Shown here piece after piece: positions 58,845-64,000 of a DNA stretch of 64,000 nt. The position numbers and the translations under genes were made by a program. Position 1 is the stretch's first letter; each line of letters begins with the position of its first letter. The notes beneath the pieces were generated by a model, which saw only the letters and a program-made list of their open reading frames with translations, was not told where the DNA came from and searched no databases. The stretch is from Mycolicibacterium agri (GTDB taxonomy: Bacteria; Actinomycetota; Actinomycetes; Mycobacteriales; Mycobacteriaceae), in the NCBI RefSeq assembly GCF_002553505.1, contig NZ_PDCP01000017.1, forward strand, positions 43,115 to 107,114. The letters are read 5' to 3'.

Positions 58845-59351
58845 CTACCTCACTTTGCGCACGTCGGGTTGGGGCCGCGTATCGCCCTGGCGCTGCGCGG
58901 CGTCGCGATCGGTGACGATGTGCGGATCGGTCATCCCGTGCGAGTCCGCGGCGCCCTTCTGATGGCCCGGGGTGTCGGGGTTGTCCACGCGGTCGCCCTT
59001 GACCTTCGTCTTCGGGTCGATGCGGTCGGCATGCCTGCGCCGCTCCTCGATCTCCTCACGCGTGGTGCTCACGGCGTCGTGGTGATCGGAGGCCTGCTCC
59101 TTGAGCCGTGCGGCCTCGGCGGCCTTCGCCTCGGCCTCGGCCTCGGCGGCGCGTGCACGAGCAGCGGTTTCGTCGGCGATGGCCTGCCGCTTCTCCAGCT
59201 TCGAGCTGTGCGCGTTGACGTCTTCGCGAATCCGCTGGGCCTCTGCGTGCCTGCGCTTGTTCCGAGCGTTGCGCGCGGCGAAGATCAGCGCCGCGATCAC
59301 GATCAGCGCCGCTATGGCGACGACTATCCAGACGACGGTGGTGTTGTCCAT
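58845..59351 (-). CDS. Single-pass membrane protein with long charged helix
   Basis: A 168-residue protein: a single N-terminal TM (VVWIVVAIAALIVIAALIFAA) then RNARNKRRHAEAQ and a long Ala/Glu/Arg coiled-coil (ETAARARAAEAEAEAKAAEAARLKEQA) ending in a polar tail. The topology is N-out/C-in by the positive-inside rule. Function unknown; similar small YtxH/ATPase-b-like mycobacterial proteins occur. ATG 59351 has AAAGGGA upstream; ATG 59366 or a start at 59432 are less likely. Confidence 0.72.
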   Translation of the reverse strand: MDNTTVVWIVVAIAALIVIAALIFAARNARNKRRHAEAQRIREDVNAHSSKLEKRQAIADETAARARAAEAEAEAKAAEAARLKEQASDHHDAVSTTREEIEERRRHADRIDPKTKVKGDRVDNPDTPGHQKGAADSHGMTDPHIVTDRDAAQRQGDTRPQPDVRKVR

Positions 59352-59500
59352 GGCGGTCCCTTTCATCTTTGCGGGAATCCCGGGACGTCGGTGACGCGCC
59401 CGCACGCCCGTTAACGTGCCCGCCAATTTCAAGTTCCCTGCGACCCGCCCCTCGAAACCCCGGAGCAGGGTGGGGCGCGCTGTCGGATTCGGTGGGCTCT

Positions 59501-59562
59501 TAGACTGACGTATCCCCCTCGTCCCACGACGAGGCTGCGTCGCAGCGCTCTCTCGCTGCGAC
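59501..59562 (+). promoter_or_regulatory. pntA promoter -10 and leader with two stem-loops
   Basis: TAGACT (59501-59506) is a good -10 without a clear -35. The leader then forms CCTCGT-N6-ACGAGG (59517-59534) and a 9-bp perfect stem GTCGCAGCG-N6-CGCTGCGAC (59539-59562), ending 36 nt before the pntA ATG. No T-tract follows, so it is more likely a structural leader or protein-binding RNA than a terminator. 59352-59500 has nothing else clear. Confidence 0.5.
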
Positions 59563-59598
59563 CGGACCGTGACAAGAACCTAGATCGGATCGAAATCG

Positions 59599-61134
59599 AT
59601 GATCATCGGGATTCCGCGCGAGTCGCTGCCCGGGGAAACACGCGTCGCCGCCACGCCGCAAACCATCGGCCAACTCATCAAGCTGGGCTATGAGGTGGTG
59701 GTCGAGTCCGGCGCTGGCGCCGCCTCGAGCTTCTCCGATGAGGCCTACACCGACGCCGGCGCCAGCGTCGGGTCCGCCGAGCAGGTGTGGGGCGCCGACG
59801 TGGTGCTCAAGGTCAATGCGCCGGACGACGCCGAGATCGCCAAGCTGCGCGACGGCGCCACCCTGATCAGCCTCATCTCCCCCGCGTTCAAGCCGGAACT
59901 CGTCGAGAAGTTGGCCACCCGCCCGATCACGGTGCTGGCCATGGACGCCGTACCGCGGATTTCGCGGGCCCAGTCGCTCGACGTGCTGTCGTCGATGGCG
60001 AACATCGCGGGCTACCGCGCCGTCATCGAGGCCGCCCACGAATTCGGCCGGTTCTTCACCGGTCAGGTGACCGCGGCAGGCAAGGTGCCGCCCGCCAAGG
60101 TGCTCGTCGTCGGCGCCGGCGTCGCCGGTCTCGCGGCGATCGGCACCGCGGGCAGCCTCGGCGCGGTCGTGCGGGCCACCGACCCGCGGCCCGAGGTGGC
60201 AGACCAGGTCAAATCGCTTGGCGGCGAATATCTTTCGATCGAATCACCGGAGGCCGAGGTCTCGGCCACTGGCTACGCCAAGGAGATGAGCGACGACTAC
60301 AAGGCTCGTGAGGCGCAGCTCTACGCCGAACAGGCCAAGGACGTCGACATCATCATCACCACCGCGCTCATCCCCGGTAAGCCCGCGCCGCGCATCATCA
60401 CCGCCGACATGGTGGCCTCGATGAAGCCGGGCAGCGTCATCGTCGACATGGCCGCGGCCAACGGCGGCAACGTCGAGGGCACCGTCAAGGACGAGCTGGT
60501 CGTCACCGACAACGGCGTGAAGATCATCGGCTACACCGATCTAGCGGGCAGGCTGCCCGCGACGGCCTCCCAGCTGTACGGCACCAACCTGGTGAACCTG
60601 CTCAAGCTGCTGACTCCGGAAAAGGACGGCAAGCTGATGCTGGACTGGGACGACGTGGTGCAGCGCTCGGTGACGGTGGTGCGCGACGGTGAGATCACCT
60701 GGCCGCCGCCGCCGGTCCAGGTCTCGGCGGCCCCCGCGGCCGCGGCGGCGACCGCGCCCAAGGTCGAGGAGCCCGCCAAGAAGCCGCTGACCACCGGCCG
60801 CAGGCTGGGGCTGACCTTTGCGGCCGCGGCGGTGCTCTTCACGCTCATCGCGCTGTCTCCGTCCGCGCTGCAGGTGCACCTGACGGTGTTCGCGCTGGCG
60901 ATCGTGATCGGCTACTACGTCATCGGCAACGTGCACCATGCGCTGCACACCCCGCTGATGTCGGTGACCAACGCGATCTCCGGGATCATCGTCGTCGGCG
61001 CGCTGTTGCAGATCGGCCACGGCCCGGTCATCGTCACCGTGCTGGCCACGTTGGCGACATTGCTCGCCAGTATCAACGTCTTCGGCGGTTTCGCCGTGAC
61101 CCGCCGCATGCTGGCCATGTTCTCGAGGAGCTGA
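59599..61134 (+). CDS. pntA: NAD(P) transhydrogenase alpha subunit, fused PntAA-PntAB
   Basis: A 511-residue proton-translocating transhydrogenase alpha chain. Domain I (1-370) binds NAD(H): [62 protein letters not shown] Pro/Ala linker leads to four TM helices ([17 protein letters not shown] onward). It uses the proton gradient to drive NADH + NADP+ to NADPH. In M. tuberculosis the two parts are separate genes (pntAa, pntAb); here they are one polypeptide as in E. coli. It is followed by pntB after 1 bp. Confidence 0.94.
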   Translation: MIIGIPRESLPGETRVAATPQTIGQLIKLGYEVVVESGAGAASSFSDEAYTDAGASVGSAEQVWGADVVLKVNAPDDAEIAKLRDGATLISLISPAFKPELVEKLATRPITVLAMDAVPRISRAQSLDVLSSMANIAGYRAVIEAAHEFGRFFTGQVTAAGKVPPAKVLVVGAGVAGLAAIGTAGSLGAVVRATDPRPEVADQVKSLGGEYLSIESPEAEVSATGYAKEMSDDYKAREAQLYAEQAKDVDIIITTALIPGKPAPRIITADMVASMKPGSVIVDMAAANGGNVEGTVKDELVVTDNGVKIIGYTDLAGRLPATASQLYGTNLVNLLKLLTPEKDGKLMLDWDDVVQRSVTVVRDGEITWPPPPVQVSAAPAAAAATAPKVEEPAKKPLTTGRRLGLTFAAAAVLFTLIALSPSALQVHLTVFALAIVIGYYVIGNVHHALHTPLMSVTNAISGIIVVGALLQIGHGPVIVTVLATLATLLASINVFGGFAVTRRMLAMFSRS

Positions 61135-61135
61135 C

Positions 61136-62575
61136 GTGTCCATCCTGGAAACCACTGCAACCGCGGCGTACGTCGTCGCGGCGATCCTGTTCATCCTCGC
61201 GCTGGCCGGCCTGTCGAAGCACGAAACGTCAAAGGCCGGAAACACTTTCGGCATCGCAGGGATGGCGGTCGCGCTCATCGCAACGATCGCACTGGCTTTT
61301 GCGCGCCACATCGAACCCCTCGGCGTCGCACTGCTGTTCGGCGCCATGGCCATCGGCGCCGCGATCGGCCTGTGGCGAGCCAAGATCGTCGAAATGACCG
61401 GCATGCCAGAGCTGATCGCGCTGCTGCACTCGTTCGTCGGCCTCGCCGCCGTGCTCGTCGGCTGGAACGGCTATCTGCACGTCGAAGGCGATCCCACCGG
61501 CTCTGAGGCGGCGACGCTGGCCGGCGAGGGCATGCTCGGCATCCACTCGGCCGAGGTGATCATCGGCGTGTTCATCGGGGCCGTGACGTTCACCGGCTCC
61601 ATCGTCGCCAACCTCAAGCTGTCGGCACGCATCAAGTCAGCGCCGATGATGTTGCCCGGCAAGAACTTCCTGAACGTCGGCGCGCTGGTGGTGTTCTTTG
61701 CGATGACGGTGTGGTTCGTCATCGACCCGCAGCTGTGGGTGCTGGTGGTGGTCACCGTGCTGGCGCTGCTGCTGGGCTGGCATCTCGTCGCCTCGATCGG
61801 TGGCGGCGACATGCCGGTGGTGGTGTCGATGCTCAACAGCTACTCCGGCTGGGCCGCCGCGGCGTCGGGCTTCCTGCTCGGCAACGACCTGCTGATCATC
61901 ACCGGCGCACTGGTCGGCTCCTCGGGTGCCTACCTGTCGTACATCATGTGCAAGGCGATGAACCGGTCGTTCATCTCGGTGATTGCAGGCGGCTTCGGGA
62001 TCGAAGCCGGACCGGCAGGCGACAAGGACTACGGCGACTATCGGGAGATCGACGCCGAAGGCGCGGCCGAACTGCTCGCCTCGGCCCACTCGGTGATCAT
62101 CACGCCCGGCTACGGCATGGCCGTGGCGCAGGCCCAGTACGGCGTCGCCGAACTGACCCGCAAGCTGCGCGAGCGCGGCATCGACGTGCGGTTCGGCATC
62201 CATCCCGTCGCGGGACGGCTGCCCGGCCACATGAACGTGCTGCTCGCCGAGGCCAAGGTGCCCTACGACATCGTGCTCGAGATGGACGAGATCAACGACG
62301 ACTTCGAGAACACCGACGTCGTCCTGGTCATCGGCGCCAACGACACCGTCAACCCGGCCGCCGCAGAGGATCCCAGCAGCCCGATCGCCGGCATGCCGGT
62401 GCTGCAGGTATGGAACGCCGCCAACGTGATCGTGTTCAAGCGGTCGATGGCGTCGGGCTACGCCGGCGTGCAGAACCCGCTGTTCTACCGGGAGAACACG
62501 CAGATGCTCTTCGGTGACGCCAAGGACCGTGTCGACGCGATCAACGCGGCGCTCTCGGTCACCGAAAAGGTCTGA
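61136..62575 (+). CDS. pntB: NAD(P) transhydrogenase beta subunit
   Basis: A 479-residue transhydrogenase beta chain: about eight or nine TM helices (domain II) then the NADP(H)-binding domain [70 protein letters not shown], and [31 protein letters not shown]. With PntA it makes NADPH using proton entry. GTG 61136 follows the pntA stop by 1 bp. It equals Rv0157. A palindromic repeat follows 50 bp downstream. Confidence 0.95.
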   Translation: MSILETTATAAYVVAAILFILALAGLSKHETSKAGNTFGIAGMAVALIATIALAFARHIEPLGVALLFGAMAIGAAIGLWRAKIVEMTGMPELIALLHSFVGLAAVLVGWNGYLHVEGDPTGSEAATLAGEGMLGIHSAEVIIGVFIGAVTFTGSIVANLKLSARIKSAPMMLPGKNFLNVGALVVFFAMTVWFVIDPQLWVLVVVTVLALLLGWHLVASIGGGDMPVVVSMLNSYSGWAAAASGFLLGNDLLIITGALVGSSGAYLSYIMCKAMNRSFISVIAGGFGIEAGPAGDKDYGDYREIDAEGAAELLASAHSVIITPGYGMAVAQAQYGVAELTRKLRERGIDVRFGIHPVAGRLPGHMNVLLAEAKVPYDIVLEMDEINDDFENTDVVLVIGANDTVNPAAAEDPSSPIAGMPVLQVWNAANVIVFKRSMASGYAGVQNPLFYRENTQMLFGDAKDRVDAINAALSVTEKV

Positions 62576-62626
62576 CACACAACCTCTCAGCGTCGGCCTT
62601 GTTCAGCGCTTGGGTCACCCCTTCCC

Positions 62627-62690
62627 CGCGAGCAGACGCAAATGTTCGCACTTTCCTGGGGGCTTTTGCGGGCATACGTGCCTGCTCGCG
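62627..62690. repeat. Palindromic intergenic element (REP-like), intact copy
   Basis: A 64-bp element bounded by perfect 9-bp arms CGCGAGCAG and CTGCTCGCG, with an inner CGCAAA...TTTGCG pair and the interior ...GCACTTTCCTGGGGG. A second partial copy at 63892 shares the left half. It lies between pntB and fadE2 and could end pntB transcription as RNA, or be a mobile-type repetitive palindrome. Confidence 0.75.
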
Positions 62691-62739
62691 GGTGTAAGTC
62701 GGTTGGCTGAGTCGGGTGCGGCCCGCATATCGTCGTCCC

Positions 62740-63882
62740 ATGCCTGTCGACCGGTTGCTGCCGACTCAAGAAGCCGAGGATCTCATCGCGCTGACGCGTG
62801 ACCTCGCCGACAAGGTGCTCGACCCGATCGTCGATGCGCACGAGAAGGCCGAGACGTACCCCGAAGGGGTGTTCGAGCAGCTGGGCGCGGCGGGGCTGCT
62901 GAGCCTGCCGCAGCCCGAGGAGTGGGGTGGCGGAGGCCAGCCCTACGAGGTGTACCTGCAGGTGCTGGAGGAAATCGCGGCGCGCTGGGCGGCCGTCGCG
63001 GTCGCCGTCAGCGTGCACAGCCTGTCGTCGCATCCGCTGCTGGCCTTCGGCAGCGACGAGCAGAAGCAGCGCTGGCTGCCCGGCATGTTGTCCGGCGAGC
63101 AGATCGGCGCCTACAGCCTGTCCGAGCCGCAGGCCGGCTCGGACGCCGCCGCGCTGCAGTGCAAGGCGACGCCGACCGAGGGCGGCTATGTCATCAACGG
63201 CTCGAAATCGTGGATCACCCACGGCGGCCGCGCCGACTTCTACACACTGTTCGCCCGCACGGGCGAGGGTTCGCGCGGCGTGTCGTGCTTCCTTGTGCCC
63301 GGCGACCTGCCGGGGCTGAGCTTCGGCAAGCCCGAGCAGAAGATGGGCCTGCACGCGGTGCCGACGACATCGGCGTTCTACGACAACGCCCGCGTCGACG
63401 TCGATCGCCGCATCGGCGACGAAGGCCAAGGCCTGCAGATCGCCTTCAGCGCACTGGATTCCGGCCGGCTGGGCATCGCCGCGGTCGCTACCGGGCTGGC
63501 GCAGGCGGCGCTGGACGAAGCGGTTCGCTACGCCAACGAGCGAACAACGTTCGGCCGCAAGATCATTGATCACCAGGGCCTCGGCTTTCTGCTCGCCGAC
63601 ATGGCGGCCGCGGTGGCCGGCGCAAGGGCCACCTATCTGGACGCGGCCCGTCGACGCGACCTGGGCCGGCCGTACTCCGCGCAGGCCAGCATCGCCAAGC
63701 TGACCGCCACCGACGCCGCGATGAAGGTGACGACCGACGCCGTGCAGGTGTTCGGCGGCGCCGGCTACACCCGCGACTACCGCGTCGAGCGCTACATGCG
63801 CGAAGCCAAGATCATGCAGATCTTCGAGGGCACCAATCAGATTCAGCGGCTGGTCATCGCCCGCGGCCTGGCCACCTCCTGA
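62740..63882 (+). CDS. fadE2: Acyl-CoA dehydrogenase FadE2
   Basis: A 380-residue acyl-CoA dehydrogenase that introduces the alpha-beta double bond in acyl-CoAs with FAD. Visible are YSLSEPQAGSDAAALQCKA and ITHGGRADFYTLFART (FAD/substrate), FGGAGYTRDYRVERYMREAKI and the catalytic Glu in QIFEGTNQIQRLVIAR. ATG 62740 begins MPVDRLLPTQEAE; starts further upstream (62716) lack support. By synteny it is fadE2 (Rv0154c). The gene is intact and lies between two copies of the palindromic repeat. Confidence 0.92.
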   Translation: MPVDRLLPTQEAEDLIALTRDLADKVLDPIVDAHEKAETYPEGVFEQLGAAGLLSLPQPEEWGGGGQPYEVYLQVLEEIAARWAAVAVAVSVHSLSSHPLLAFGSDEQKQRWLPGMLSGEQIGAYSLSEPQAGSDAAALQCKATPTEGGYVINGSKSWITHGGRADFYTLFARTGEGSRGVSCFLVPGDLPGLSFGKPEQKMGLHAVPTTSAFYDNARVDVDRRIGDEGQGLQIAFSALDSGRLGIAAVATGLAQAALDEAVRYANERTTFGRKIIDHQGLGFLLADMAAAVAGARATYLDAARRRDLGRPYSAQASIAKLTATDAAMKVTTDAVQVFGGAGYTRDYRVERYMREAKIMQIFEGTNQIQRLVIARGLATS

Positions 63883-63891
63883 CCTTCTTAG

Positions 63892-63940
63892 CGCGAGCAG
63901 ACGCTAAAGTCCGGGCTTTCCTGGGGCGATTTCTGGGGGT
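63892..63940. repeat. Truncated second copy of the palindromic element
   Basis: CGCGAGCAGACGC then ...GGGCTTTCCTGGGGC matches the left half of the copy at 62627, but the right arm (CTGCTCGCG) never appears; after ~63940 the sequence changes to unrelated DNA. This suggests interruption of the element, by an insertion or a deletion. Confidence 0.6.
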
Positions 63941-63971
63941 GATTGCAACAGCCACCTTGTTGGAGGTTGTT

Positions 63972-64000
63972 GTGTATCTGAAGGCTTATCCCTGGATTAT
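63972..64000 (+). CDS. Possible start of a truncated gene at the window edge
   Basis: GGAGG (63962-63966) lies 5 nt before GTG 63972, which opens M-Y-L-K-A-Y-P-W-I and runs off the window. The DNA is less GC-rich than the neighbourhood and begins right after a broken repeat, so it could be the first codons of a transposase or other insert. Nine residues are too few to identify it. Confidence 0.3.

Overview
High GC, dense co-directional operons with 1-4 bp start/stop overlaps, frequent GTG/TTG starts and a complete fadD5-yrbE1AB-mce1A-F-mam1A-D locus identify this as a Mycobacterium-group chromosome, most likely a fast grower (Mycolicibacterium). As I recall the M. tuberculosis map, the backbone follows Rv0154c to Rv0189c in inverted orientation: ilvD, Rv0187, Rv0185, Rv0184, the Rv0183 lipase, sigG, pirin, mam1/mce1/fadD5/mce1R, Rv0164, Rv0158, pntB, pntA and fadE2. 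Several accessory modules interrupt that backbone. All functional calls come from motifs and gene order read by eye; no database search was run. Layout: 1-311 is the 3' end of ilvD. 339-4535 holds an SRPBCC protein and a LacI-ribokinase-RpiB-MHS transporter sugar operon with a visible promoter and two identical tandem operators. 4588-9256 holds an SDR/TetR pair, a small membrane protein and an MmpL transporter. 9615-16289 is a six-gene organosulfur operon: a four-rhodanese protein, an SsuC/SsuB/SsuA-type ABC importer, a DszC-like flavoprotein and a DszA/NtaA-like monooxygenase. 16294-31287 is mixed: O-methyltransferase, a zinc-metalloprotease-like protein, a DUF2786 protein preceded by a 33-bp minisatellite, a degenerate hydrolase lipoprotein, monoacylglycerol lipase, SigG, an NDMA-dependent alcohol dehydrogenase, pirin, a sorbosone-dehydrogenase-like lipoprotein, a phosphodiester-glycosidase-family protein, an esterase, an acyltransferase-3/SGNH protein and a large secreted protein with a CRP-type site upstream. 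31680-33984 carries fructosamine-kinase, SDR and DUF1275 genes. 33996-49958 is the mce1 lipid-import locus with its divergent GntR regulator. The most distinctive accessory region is 49998-57239. It runs from small membrane proteins and a tandem repeat, through an approximately 1-kb poorly coding, locally AT-richer gap, into a translationally coupled ten-gene block. Eight of those genes form a complete gas-vesicle set (gvpA-F-G-O-J-L-S-K). The first two encode a very acidic/very basic block protein and an SRPBCC protein with the same acidic-then-basic tail. The block ends 7 bp from the convergent backbone gene Rv0164, so it looks like an insertion into the conserved mce1R-Rv0164 neighbourhood. 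57247-63882 returns to backbone with an SRPBCC/TetR pair, small ORFs, a membrane coiled-coil protein, a fused pntA, pntB and fadE2. The window ends in a truncated palindromic repeat and what may be the start of an inserted element.
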